DNA of 64,000 nt from Karstenula rhodostoma CBS 690.94 (taxonomy: Eukaryota > Ascomycota > Dothideomycetes > Pleosporales > Didymosphaeriaceae): positions 1,705,937 to 1,769,936 of the forward strand of contig MU001494.1 of NCBI GenBank assembly GCA_010093485.1. Reading direction: 5' to 3'. The position numbers were made by a program, and so were the translations under genes. Of the stretch, positions 1 to 9,266 are shown in pieces. The notes under the pieces are model-generated. The model ran no database searches. It worked only from the letters and a program-made list of their open reading frames with translations, and was not told the DNA's origin. Within the stretch, counting starts at the first letter, position 1, and each line of letters opens with the position of its first letter.

Positions 1-274
1 TTCTCGAGGGCTGACTTTATCGCCGTGGCACCGAGCTGGGTTGCAGAGACGGTCGTGAATGCGCCGTTGAACTGTCACATGTCAATGCCAATCTACGTCC
101 AGCAGTTGCGCAAGAACCTACCGCACCCGTAGGTGTCCGACTTGCGCTCAAGATGTATGCATCTCTAACTTCCTTCTTCTGTTGTGCTGACGAGCTGAAC
201 TGTCTCTGTATACTGGCAAGGCGTTGTGGTGGCCGTGAGGCCATCTTGAAAGATGTGCGTAGAGCAGCAGACAT
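1..274 (-). CDS. acetyl-CoA acetyltransferase (thiolase), N-terminal part, cut by window start
   Basis: Thiolases of this type condense two acetyl-CoA to acetoacetyl-CoA or run the reverse. The protein begins with a basic, Ser/Arg-rich stretch (about residues 1-35, ending QRQFSSSAQQ) that looks like a mitochondrial presequence. It then reads VRDAYILSASRTPTGA, the conserved thiolase N-terminus. A GT..AG intron at 121-72 (50 nt) joins GA to FNGAFTTVSATQLGATAIK, which matches the family well. Exon 2 runs off the window at base 1, so the catalytic Cys and His are not visible. The ATG at 274 is the first in-frame ATG; 244 (MASRPPQRL) is an alternative start. Family assignment is firm. The mitochondrial location is inferred from the presequence only. 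Confidence 0.85.
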
Positions 275-1387
275 GGCTATTGAGAACACGAATCACGCGA
301 GAACGGTTTACGGTCAAGGAAGGGTATTCAAAAAGCAAGAGATTTGGGAACGGTCGTCACATGGCGGAACTGCAGCCGCTCTGCCTTCTTGTCGGTCGGA
401 ATCCGCTACGCTTGAGCCGAGGTATGACATCGGTCCTCCGCGGCTTAACGGCGCCAGTCCCTGTTAGGGCGGAAACTCGGTGATGAGGCAGATTATTCGG
501 AGATAAAATACAGTGTGAAACGACTCTATGTCGTGACACTGCCACCTCTCGTCACCAAGTAGCGTCAACGAGCTCAATTGTATCGTTTTCAAAACTCAGT
601 AGATGGGTTTATCCTTTTTCATGCTCCGTGAGCTGTCCTTGTGCCATGCACCAGCGCAGCATGCCGCGCTCAACACCGAACGCACGCTCCTCACCACTGT
701 GAACTACCTTACACGTGTACGAGCTCAAGGGGGTTCGATGGCAATACGCTACTATTTCAAATCGAATTAAGTTATTGATTGTCTCATTATATACACCAAG
801 ATACGTAGCATTGCTCGCTGCGAGACCTCGGATACCACAGTAAGCACGATGTTGACAGTTGACAGGTTCGTTGCAAACCTGAACGGTCACTCATCAATCA
901 GGTGGTCAATCCAATGGTACTCCACTCACTGAACCTGTCCGCATGACGCTTCATTCTGTCCAGACGTTTGGAAATTCAAACTCACTACGCGTTGCAAGGC
1001 GTATGTCAGGCTGTAACGATTGGACTGGCATGAACTTGAGTACCAATCTAGTATCCGGATACAATCGAACATACGTACGGCAACCGAAACATGCAGTAAA
1101 CGGCCAGTGCTACATGGGACACTCCTCGCCTATCAGCGCCACTAGGTTCACACTAAACGTTTTCGTCCCACTGACATTCCCGAGGGGAGGGTGGGCTCTT
1201 GCATCGTGCGTCTAGACTGACTGGCAGTGTCAGCCTGGCGCAGAACCTTTTTCAAGCTCGCTCTGGCGTACAGCCACTCAACAACCTCCTGTCGATTTTC
1301 ACACTATTGACTGGGGCTATCGATATTCGTTTGGTACAGGATGCCGTTTCTGAGGCAGGGTCGTGGACACACTGGGTCAGGCTCTAA
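275..1387. other. intergenic, no gene seen
   Basis: Shared upstream region of the divergent thiolase and BYS1-like genes. Only short, unconvincing open frames occur on both strands, and I see no domain-like sequence or RNA gene. Confidence 0.6.
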
Positions 1388-1394
1388 TATATAA
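1388..1394 (+). promoter_or_regulatory. TATA-like box (TATATAA)
   Basis: TATATAA lies about 150 bases upstream of the ATG at 1546 and is followed by a CT-rich stretch before the start codon. This is the usual look of a fungal promoter for a small secreted protein. It is a sequence match only. Confidence 0.4.
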
Positions 1395-1545
1395 GAAGAA
1401 GACAAAAGTCTGAGCTTTTGATCTGTCAGCCCAGCTCCAACCTTTGAAGCTTCGACATTTGGTTCCAACTGATAATCTCTCTCCCGCCTGCTATTCCCTA
1501 AGACGTTCATCTACAACTTCCCTTCGACAAAACGACACAGCCATC

Positions 1546-2001
1546 ATGCGCCTTCTCAACCTTTACTCTGCCCTCGTGGCGCTCACTACCCTCGCCCTCG
1601 CCGCCGAGCAAGTCATCATCACGAATCATCTCACCATCCCTGTATGGTACACTACAGTCGATGGAACCGGTTCTCGCAGCATCACCACGCACATACCTGC
1701 TTACGGACAGGTCTCCTTGGCCCAGAGCGATGCACCGGGCGTCGCCATCAAGATCACGCCCAATGAAAAAGACATTGACATTGCGGGTAAGGGCGTGCTC
1801 ACCCTTGCCTACAGCAGGGCACCACAGGGATGGATTTACTACGACTTGGGTGTCCACAATTACTTCCCGTTTGCAGGCGTACCGACCAAGCTGGGTGGTC
1901 CTGGTGGCGATAACGACTGGCTTGATGGTAAAGAGCATCCACCGCACACCGTTGGGTACCAGGGGTATGGTGACTTGTACCTTGACCTTGGTCCTCTGTG
2001 A
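1546..2001 (+). CDS. small secreted BYS1-domain-like protein
   Basis: A 151-residue single-exon protein. Residues 1-20 (MRLLNLYSALVALTTLALAA) form a signal peptide. The mature part has the layout of the BYS1 (Blastomyces yeast-phase-specific protein 1) family: an early ITNHLTIPVWYTTVDG strand, a G-x-x-IKIT segment in the middle, and the late motif WIYYDLGVHNYFPFAG, close to the family's YDLS-x-x-x-x-PF signature. It has no cysteine in the mature part, whereas many relatives have a few. BYS1 proteins are secreted or wall-associated and their molecular role is poorly known. The ATG at 1546 is chosen because it opens the signal peptide; an upstream in-frame extension would mask it. A second BYS1-type domain occurs in the gene at 5677-8274. 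Confidence 0.68.
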   Translation: MRLLNLYSALVALTTLALAAEQVIITNHLTIPVWYTTVDGTGSRSITTHIPAYGQVSLAQSDAPGVAIKITPNEKDIDIAGKGVLTLAYSRAPQGWIYYDLGVHNYFPFAGVPTKLGGPGGDNDWLDGKEHPPHTVGYQGYGDLYLDLGPL

Positions 2002-3034
2002 AGGCCCAGTGGGTGGGCCACAATGATGGAGGAGTACAGATGGTTTATGAGTGGGGTATGATTGGAAAGACGTGGTCCGTTGCATGTAGCTCGAATTCAA
2101 TCGTTTACATCGTGGTGAAATGCTTCCTCTTCAATGTGATCCTCGCGCATCTCGACGTTCACCTGTGCAACCCTACCACCGATCGCACCACGCGTAGCGT
2201 ACGGTGTACATGACGTTCCCTGAGACCAATATTTCACATCCTCGCATCTGTATAACGCAAGCCTTGTGAATTCCAGCCACATGTTATATTATAAACACAC
2301 GACCTACTGGAGTATCTAGAGAGAAAGCCATGGAGAGAGCCTATAAAGAGTGAGCGTGTTTAGCAATGAGTCGTTGGCTCCATATGATTTTACAGATAGC
2401 GGGATCAGCAGCAGCTTGAAGCTGATGATTTTCTCATTGTTGACACGAACCAGAAAATGTTATTCAGTAAAGTGATAGACAAAAATATGGACTGCGGCCC
2501 AAACTGGAAGCTGATGGGGAAGGAGAGGGACGGGGATGTGTAGATGTTTTTGCGGGGTCCATACGGATGTGCGAAGTAGATAAATCCACGAGCCTGTTGA
2601 ATCTCCCCATGGTGCAACCGCACTCTCCGCATTATCTGGTTCTGGGAATCGCTTGTGCACGTCTCGCAAGTGAATGTCGTGGTACCTGCCAAGTCAGCAA
2701 TCGAATCAGCAACCGGCGATAGCAAAAGTGCGCTAAGCCCTGTTCGCCAGGATCAGCCGCCGATTGTGGTCCCAACCAAATGCATTTCACTCATCCAAGA
2801 CGATTCACCGTCACCGTGCTCGCTCATTCACCAGCCCCCCATGTTGCCCACGCTTTAGCGACCTCGTGCTGAAGCGCCGACATCTCTCTGCTCACGTCTT
2901 CTTCATTTTGGCTACATTTGCGTCTTTCGGACCAGCTCTCTGCGCTCGCCCGGCTTGCTACCACCGCTTCCAGCTTCCTCGCAGACGCACCTTTCTTCAA
3001 TCTTCACAGCCGCCAATTGCCCTTACAACGCACC
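2002..3034. other. intergenic, no gene seen
   Basis: Contains the 3' flank of the BYS1-like gene and the CT-rich leader of the Sds3-like gene. Several short open frames lack start context and recognisable sequence. Confidence 0.55.
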
Positions 3035-4729
3035 ATGGCTCGCAACCGCAGCCCGTCGCCCGCCATGGCCTTGGACCACGCAGGCTCGCCACAGCCTGCC
3101 GTCTCGAAGCGCGACAAGCGGCGCAACATGCTCGCCGACAAGCTCTCCGAGATGATGGCATCCTTCTCCGACAACAGAGACAGCCACTACCGCGCCCAGC
3201 TGGCTGCGCTGCAAGCAGACATCAGCCTCATCCTCAAGGCCGATCCCTACACCAATAAGCCGCTCGAAGATGCTGGCGAGGAGGCGTCCGAGCTCATCAC
3301 GTCCATCATGGGCAACACTGCGCTCACCGCACCAAGCGCAGGAACCGACTATGTTGCGCAGTGCGGAAAATACTACGGGCGCTTCGTGGACAGCGTTAAT
3401 GACGCTATAGAGGACCGCGACCGCGACCTCAGCATGCTGTTTGTACGCCTGCGCCCTCTCCCGGTCCACACCGAGCATTTCGCTGACTTTGTGATCGTAC
3501 AGAACAAGCACCAGAACACCAAGAACGAGATCGACAACGCACACTTTTACAAGGTTCAGATCGCAGAAGAAGAGCACAAGCTGCTCGCAGCCACCATCCG
3601 CGAGCGCCTCATGGCCACAATACAGACACGCACCATGCGCCTGAAGCGCGAGAAGGAGCAATTGGACCTCTCGGACAGCAACGCCATGCTGCTGCACCCG
3701 AACCAGTTCAGCATCGGCCACCCCGCCAGCCCGGGCGGGCCGCAGGCTCCGCGCAAAACGCGCAGGACAGGCCACAAGTTCGGCGACGCAGAGGACATCG
3801 CGCAGGAGAACAAGCGCAAGCGGAAGCTCTTCGAGGCCGACGACAACGACTCGCCGGGCCCCTCTGGCCGCAACGTCGAGTTCGGCGCCGCGTCGCCCTT
3901 CCGCGAAGCCAAAGCTCGCACCATGCACACGCAGTTCGAAGCCTCGGCCTACTCTCTCGAGCGCCTCTTTACCGAGAAGGAGCTCAACATGGCCATGAAT
4001 CAAGCCACCACCGCCGCCTCCAACTTCTTCGCCAAGATGAAGACGCCCGACACTGCGGAGCCCACCACCAACGGCACGAACGGCGCCACCACCAACGGCG
4101 ACCGCACGCTGGACGCCGGCGACGACGCCCCCGACGAGCAAGACTCCGATGACATCCCCGGCGCCGTCGACATGTGCCGCCAGGTCTCGTCCAACCCGCA
4201 CGCCACCCGCGGCGCGACGCGCTCGCACCCCAACTTCAACCTCGCGACCGGCACCATCCCCACGCTGTACACGCCCCCCTTCATCCTCGACGCCAAGATA
4301 TTTCAGAAACCCAACGCGTCAGCCCCCGCGCCCGCGCCCCTCGGCGCCGCAGACGTGGAGCAGGACCTCAAGCTCATGCTGCGCGACGCCCGGCCCGACG
4401 ACGAGCTCAACGAGAAGCTGCTTCAGGCGGCTGTCCACCCCGTGCGCGCGAGGGAATACGCGATCCAGCCGCCGGAATACCGCGAGCCGGTCAACGAGAC
4501 GACGAGCTTGGTGCGAACACTGGTGCCGCACCTGGAAGTCGGGAACGGTCCTGTCTTGGGCGGTGTCCCTATGAGCGCGCAGAGCAGCATGGGCGGGTAC
4601 AGCGATACCGGCGCGAACACGCCGATGGGGCGGTACGGCGAGGGCAGTCTTGCGGCTGCGCTGGGAGGCGTGAGCATGGCGAGGACAGCGAGCGGGAGCG
4701 GGCGGAGGGGCGGGCGGAGAGGCGGATAG
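3035..4729 (+). CDS. Sds3-like subunit of the Sin3/Rpd3 histone deacetylase complex
   Basis: Start ATG 3035 has a near-ideal context (CACCATGGCT). Residues 22-90 or so (SKRDKRRNMLADKLSEMM...HYRAQLAALQADISLILKADPY) match the Sds3-like family, which bridges Sin3 and the Rpd3 deacetylase in the nucleus. An in-frame 60-nt intron is predicted at 3443-3502 (GTACGC..ACAG, branch GCTGAC). Removing it gives MLF-NKHQNTKNEID, which restores a continuous charged helix, and a 544-residue protein. Further on are a basic patch near RKTRRTG, a long disordered Asp/Ser/Thr-rich middle, and a Gly/Arg-rich end (GSGRRGGRRGG). Without splicing the frame stays open (564 aa), so the intron could be missed. Dep1-like proteins share the fold and are the main alternative. 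Confidence 0.6.
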   Translation: MARNRSPSPAMALDHAGSPQPAVSKRDKRRNMLADKLSEMMASFSDNRDSHYRAQLAALQADISLILKADPYTNKPLEDAGEEASELITSIMGNTALTAPSAGTDYVAQCGKYYGRFVDSVNDAIEDRDRDLSMLFVRLRPLPVHTEHFADFVIVQNKHQNTKNEIDNAHFYKVQIAEEEHKLLAATIRERLMATIQTRTMRLKREKEQLDLSDSNAMLLHPNQFSIGHPASPGGPQAPRKTRRTGHKFGDAEDIAQENKRKRKLFEADDNDSPGPSGRNVEFGAASPFREAKARTMHTQFEASAYSLERLFTEKELNMAMNQATTAASNFFAKMKTPDTAEPTTNGTNGATTNGDRTLDAGDDAPDEQDSDDIPGAVDMCRQVSSNPHATRGATRSHPNFNLATGTIPTLYTPPFILDAKIFQKPNASAPAPAPLGAADVEQDLKLMLRDARPDDELNEKLLQAAVHPVRAREYAIQPPEYREPVNETTSLVRTLVPHLEVGNGPVLGGVPMSAQSSMGGYSDTGANTPMGRYGEGSLAAALGGVSMARTASGSGRRGGRRGG

Positions 4730-5283
4730 ACGGACAGGGTTCGTCTGTCCCTTCGCTCTGTTTCTTCTCTACTTTGCTGCCCCGGCGCCGCCTTCTTCAC
4801 GCGTTATATACCCTCCGACTGGCGTCCCTCCCTATTATTGGCGTTTCGGATATCATCTATGTTTGCATGAACACAGTGGTGGTCAGGCTTCTCTCTTAGT
4901 TCAGTTTATGCATGGGGATACAGCAGCATTTATGGGCGTTCCTGTTGGTCGGTTGGTTCATCATGATGTCTCCGAATACAAAGTGTGGATTCGTAAGCCG
5001 TCCAATGTTTGAGTCGTGAGTGATGTAAGCGTGTACGAGTGCTGTTCTCGCTGTGGTCGTCAAGTACAAAGCACTCTACAACGAGCCAACGACTTTACGA
5101 GCAAAACTTTCGCTACGATGGTAGCCAGTAGGAACTGTTGCGCAAGCATGCCTTGTACGAAAGAAGACAGCGCATTGCACCAGGACCACGGCTAGATGCC
5201 AAGGCCATTGCACAGCACAACGAGAGCTCCAGGAAAAGAATTAATTCTACAACAGACACGTAAAGAAACAAAACGATACCAAT
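4730..5283. other. convergent intergenic region
   Basis: 3' flanks of the plus-strand Sds3-like gene and the minus-strand BYS1-module gene or remnant. I see nothing else in it. Confidence 0.55.
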
Positions 5284-5676
5284 TTAACCACACCACCCGA
5301 AGTCTGAACAGTCCGCTTCAGCGCGAAACCTTCCACCCATCTTTTTCACCTCGTCCTCGAAGCTCATGACAAGGACGTAACAGTCGGAGGAATGAATGTC
5401 GTTCCTATTGCCATAAGCGTGACAGAAATTCCATAAACATAAAGTTGGTGTTGTATCTGATTGGCTGTTCGGGATGAATGGATAATACGGTCGCGATGTT
5501 TTAGACTCATCATCATAGCACTCATCTTCGAAGTCGTGAAACATTTCCACCGGAAAGTTTTTCCAGTAAAGGATCTTCTGAAGGACCATTACAATCGGCT
5601 TGAGAAATTCGGGGATGACAAAGCTGGAACTTGGACCACGTCATCTCTTGGGAACCCGCTTGTAGACCGTGGTGTC
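5284..5676 (-). pseudogene. downstream cysteine-module remnant in frame with the BYS1-module gene
   Basis: Directly beyond the TAG that ends the 865-residue gene, translation in the same frame meets one more stop (TGA near 5643). It then stays open for over 110 codons. This stretch carries two recognisable copies of the upstream module: one with ILYWKNF...FEDECYDD, and one with C-x3-FC...DCYVLVMSFEDEVKKMGG ending DCSDFGWCG. The copies match the two alternating module types of the main gene (YWG...WTSDEEC, and DCSDVEDELE...DWTSDDDAC). I find no GT or plausible GC donor before the first stop that would splice the region in. It is either a decayed C-terminus or reached by stop-codon readthrough. 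Confidence 0.5.
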
Positions 5677-8274
5677 CTAATGAGCGGTCGAAGTGTTGTA
5701 GGCGTAAGTCGTCGGCTCCTCGAGGGATGCGCGCGCAAGTGCAGAATCACAGATATCGTGGTTGTCCGAAAAATCGACATCGATCTGCATCGTCTTGTTG
5801 AAGAAGTTTCGGACATCGTGTTCGACCTTCTGGCAGTCGTGGTCCGATTGGTTTGAGCGACGACAGAGCTCCCTGCGACAGAGTTTGTGGGAACCGGTCT
5901 TTTCCTGGATGGGCCGAGGGAAACGAGGGAACTCATTTGCCCTCGGTCCTTGACAAGCCGGTCCGTCGACCCTGAGTTTGAGACGCACTCCAGCTCTCTC
6001 AAAGGCTGTCTCTTCGAACGGCTCCACTCTTTCCTCGCACTCTTCCTTTGGAATGCCCTCAGACCGGCAAATTGCTAGGATGCAGTGTTCTGAAGGGGCA
6101 CGTTCATTCTCATTGATCAAGACGTGATTGACGGGATATGTAACATTTTGCGGGCAGGCGTCGTCATCCGATGTCCAGTCAAACTCGAGGCCAAGGTTTT
6201 TCGATACCTCTTCGAGTTGGTCCTCGACGTCGCTGCAGTCTGCGTTGAAGGGTGTGCAGTAAGGAGTGACGCAACGTTGGACCCGCTTCCCTTTCACACG
6301 GCGATCGTTGAACCACTTCTTCGCGGCAGTATCGTACGCGAATTCGCATTCCTCATCCGACGTCCAATCGATCTCTGGGAAAATCTCATCCATGATGTCT
6401 TCGTATGCGGTGTCCCAGTACGTCCAGAGCTTTTTGACCGCTTTTTCGCCCATGACGCATTTACCTACCTCGGGACCGTCCGAGTCAATGGTGATGTGAC
6501 TTGTACAGAGCTTCTCGTCATCAGTCCAGCTCCAGTTCTCGCCAACGTCCTTCGAAAGCTTGTTGAGTTCCTTCTTGACGCGCTTGCAAGTTTTTCCCAG
6601 GCAGCCCACGACACACTTCTTCTCTTTGCCTTGCTTCTTGTCGATGAGCTTGTGATGATAGAATAGAGACTCAGCGATAGCCTGTGGTGAGCAGTCGTCG
6701 AGATCCGCAGTCCAGCGAACGCCTGGGAAGAGCTGGAAAACCCACGCTTCGGTATTGTTATCTCCCCAATACTTGCCGAGCTTCTCGTTGGCTGTAGTGA
6801 TGCAAACTTTGCGGATGTCGTTCCAGCGGTGATCAGTACCAACGCTGACATCGACGGCTTGACGCGGTGCGAGGGCGGGATTTTTGTGTTCGCTATTCAT
6901 ACCGCGCCTCTCGGTTGCAGCGCGCTTGTCAAAACACGCATCATCGTCGGTGGTCCAGTCGATGTAGAAACCGGCATCCTTGGAGAGCAGCTCGAGCTCG
7001 TCCTCTACATCGCTGCAGTCCCCTCCGAGGTAATATCCTTTGTCGCAATAGGGTTTTACACAGCGCATACGACGGGGGTACTGCCCTCCTACAATAGGCC
7101 TGACCGCCTTGGTCAAGTTCTGGCAGACTTCCTCATCCGAAGTCCAGGCACGGTCTGAGAATAATGGGGTTGGTACGACTTGATTGTTGAGGACGGACTT
7201 GACCACAGAATTTTGACCCCAGTATAGCCGGAATCGCATATAATAAGGGTTGATGCACATTGTAACGTGGTCCCGGCGGGCAATTGCAGGAGACGTTTGG
7301 TGTTGTAGAGAGGGGACTGAGGTGGGCGTTACCGCTACATCCGGATAGATCTGCTCTATCTGGTGGCGAATAGCTTCACAACTAATTCCGGAGAACATGT
7401 TCCTTGTCTTTTCCCCACAGTTGTCCTGGTAGAAGAGCTTCAAATTGTGATGGGCCATCCTCTCGTCACACTGAGCGTTGGGCCACACCTCGTAAAAGAG
7501 TTTGCATAGAGGCTCTGAGTTCGTCGACTTCTCCGTAAACGTTTCTGGTATGCCGGCAGCGGTGCTTCGGGGGCGAGGAGCGTTCTCAGCTTCAGCATCC
7601 TGTGAGGCAGCGTGCTTTGCAGCTTCATGGCGCATCACGATCTTGAGAGGTACTGTATCGACGCGTTCAGCCAGCCAGTCATCTTCCTGCTCGTCGGGCA
7701 ACATTGGCATTCGCTTCGGGCCCACGACACGGCCGCTGCACATGCGAGGGTGGAGCGGATCCTCGCGTTCAGCCAGAAGACCAATACAATTGGAGATGAC
7801 ATGAATCGGTGTGCTGTCCTGAGAAGGGACCGTACGCTCAGATCCGCATAGGACGAGCTCAACGTCGTCGGTACTAGAACACTGCTGGGTGGAGACATTT
7901 TGGCTCTTGAAGCCGCCGTAGCAAGTGTTCAGCGTAGCGGTATCGAAGTCGTTCCCGCGAACAGTGGCAAGGTCGATCCAAATCTTGGTCGGATCGGAAG
8001 CATCAACGTCGTACTGCAAGTTGATCTCGCTCTTACCCGTGTAGATGCCGTCATGTTCAGTGGAGACCTTGATGGAGATGCCAGGGCTGACGGAAGTGCC
8101 GGAGCGCCATGGCTCCTCATACCGCTTTCCAGGGCTGATGGAGAGGTTGTTGGGAAGGTCTGCCTTCTCTGGCACTGACCAGATGTAGACGTCCTTCCGG
8201 CAGTTGTTGGTGACAATGGCCTTTGAATGGCCGAGGGCCACCAGGGCGCTGAGAGCGAGGACCCGCCCGACCAT
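5677..8274 (-). CDS. large secreted BYS1-domain protein with repeated Cys/WTxD modules
   Basis: A single open frame of 865 residues. Residues 1-19 form a signal peptide (MVGRVLALSALVALGHSKA). Residues 20-105 are a BYS1-type domain (IVTNNCRKDVYIWSV...GISIKVS...IWIDLATVRGNDF). After a linker (about 150-250) comes an array of cysteine modules. Seven copies of a W/F-T/S-x-D...C motif lie near 376-384, 439-447, 520-528, 582-590, 636-643, 699-707 and 834-842. Two module types alternate: one with (L/K)YWG and a lone Cys, and one with C-x-x-x-C...DCSDVED-x-LE...SK-x-x-G. The cysteines suggest disulfide-stabilised extracellular repeats. I do not recognise the repeat as a named family. It is probably secreted or wall-bound; function is unknown. 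In-frame sequence of the same type continues past the stop. Confidence 0.65.
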   Translation of the reverse strand: MVGRVLALSALVALGHSKAIVTNNCRKDVYIWSVPEKADLPNNLSISPGKRYEEPWRSGTSVSPGISIKVSTEHDGIYTGKSEINLQYDVDASDPTKIWIDLATVRGNDFDTATLNTCYGGFKSQNVSTQQCSSTDDVELVLCGSERTVPSQDSTPIHVISNCIGLLAEREDPLHPRMCSGRVVGPKRMPMLPDEQEDDWLAERVDTVPLKIVMRHEAAKHAASQDAEAENAPRPRSTAAGIPETFTEKSTNSEPLCKLFYEVWPNAQCDERMAHHNLKLFYQDNCGEKTRNMFSGISCEAIRHQIEQIYPDVAVTPTSVPSLQHQTSPAIARRDHVTMCINPYYMRFRLYWGQNSVVKSVLNNQVVPTPLFSDRAWTSDEEVCQNLTKAVRPIVGGQYPRRMRCVKPYCDKGYYLGGDCSDVEDELELLSKDAGFYIDWTTDDDACFDKRAATERRGMNSEHKNPALAPRQAVDVSVGTDHRWNDIRKVCITTANEKLGKYWGDNNTEAWVFQLFPGVRWTADLDDCSPQAIAESLFYHHKLIDKKQGKEKKCVVGCLGKTCKRVKKELNKLSKDVGENWSWTDDEKLCTSHITIDSDGPEVGKCVMGEKAVKKLWTYWDTAYEDIMDEIFPEIDWTSDEECEFAYDTAAKKWFNDRRVKGKRVQRCVTPYCTPFNADCSDVEDQLEEVSKNLGLEFDWTSDDDACPQNVTYPVNHVLINENERAPSEHCILAICRSEGIPKEECEERVEPFEETAFERAGVRLKLRVDGPACQGPRANEFPRFPRPIQEKTGSHKLCRRELCRRSNQSDHDCQKVEHDVRNFFNKTMQIDVDFSDNHDICDSALARASLEEPTTYAYNTSTAH

Positions 8275-9266
8275 GGTCTGAGGACTGGGGGACAGTTTGT
8301 AACGGAAAGAAGAGTTAACAGAGCAAAGACGGGGTGAAGACGATGCGGGGGTACGTATGTCGTGGAAACAACTGGCCGCCAGAACTGATGCCGAGTGTCA
8401 ATGTGGGTCGGGAAGAGGGCAAGCAGCGGAACAAGAGTGTTTACGAGCGCTAGATGCGACTTCCTGACCGAGGGGGTCGGTGACAGCCTTGCATCGTCAT
8501 TATGTTGGTTCTGGTGGCAGGTGGTGATGATACGAAGGGCAAGAACTGACGCCCGCGCACTCACTCGGAAACAGCGCCGGGCACGCATGAGGGAGATGTG
8601 CAGCAAGGTGCCATGGTGAGATTTGCACTGAAAGCTACCATGGAAGGTTGGCTGGTGTATGAAATGTACGCGAAAGCTACTCCGTGGTCACAGTTCAAGT
8701 CATGGTCGCGTTGCTTCGTTGCCACCAAGCTCGCACGCACGGCAAGAGCATGGCAGCACACGGTGAGAAAGGCAAATGAGCCAATGTAGAAGTTTGGAGA
8801 ATCCGACTGAACATTGTCAGTTGCCCATGGGTGTGCTTGCGCAGTCTGGATGGACTACGTGAAGGTCGGACGCGATGCGCGAGGTTGTGCAGTTGGAGCA
8901 TGATTCGGAGCGATGTGATGGGGCGCGATGTGATGGGGAGCGATGTGATGGGGAGCGATGTGATGGGGAGCGATGTGATGGGGAGCGATGTGATGGGGAG
9001 CAATGCGATAGTAAGCGACATGATGCGGAGCAGGGACCCTCGAGATGTGCCTGAGGATGAAACGCACTGCACCTCAGGACACCACGCCAACGGCAGAGAA
9101 TAAGAGCGCCATGTCTCCCTGGCTACAGTCTCGTTCTGTAGACCATTCTTTTGCCCCCTCCACAGCTCCTGGATAGCTTCACTCGCTTCTCCATCTCCGT
9201 CCCTTGTCGCAATTGGCCCCGCCCCTCCAAGACGCGACTAGGTACGCGCCCCGCCAAACCTCGGAC
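8275..9266. other. divergent intergenic region with a minisatellite
   Basis: Shared promoter region of the BYS1-module gene (minus) and the SDR gene (plus). Apart from the tandem repeat at 8897-9031 I see no feature. Confidence 0.5.
8897..9031 (+). repeat. 15-bp minisatellite
   Basis: Unit GATGTGATGGGGAGC. Six near-perfect copies start at 8912, 8927, 8942, 8957, 8972 and 8987, flanked by degenerate copies on each side. The 15-bp period makes artificial open frames on both strands (SDVMG or HHIAP repeats) that should not be called genes. Confidence 0.9.

Noticed and set aside
3023..4228. 401-codon open frame on the minus strand opposite the Sds3-like gene
   Set aside because: It is a mirror of GC-biased codon use in the real gene. 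The translation is Val/Gly/Ala/Arg-rich and shows no family features.
5677..5760. An intron joining the 865-residue gene to the downstream modules
   Set aside because: The only GT nearby (CTGTGATT) gives the wrong phase and an immediate stop. No AG|GCAAGT-like donor is present either.
8695..9103. Open frames with PITSL, HHIAP or VMGSD repeats
   Set aside because: These come from the 15-bp minisatellite, whose period is a multiple of three. No gene evidence.
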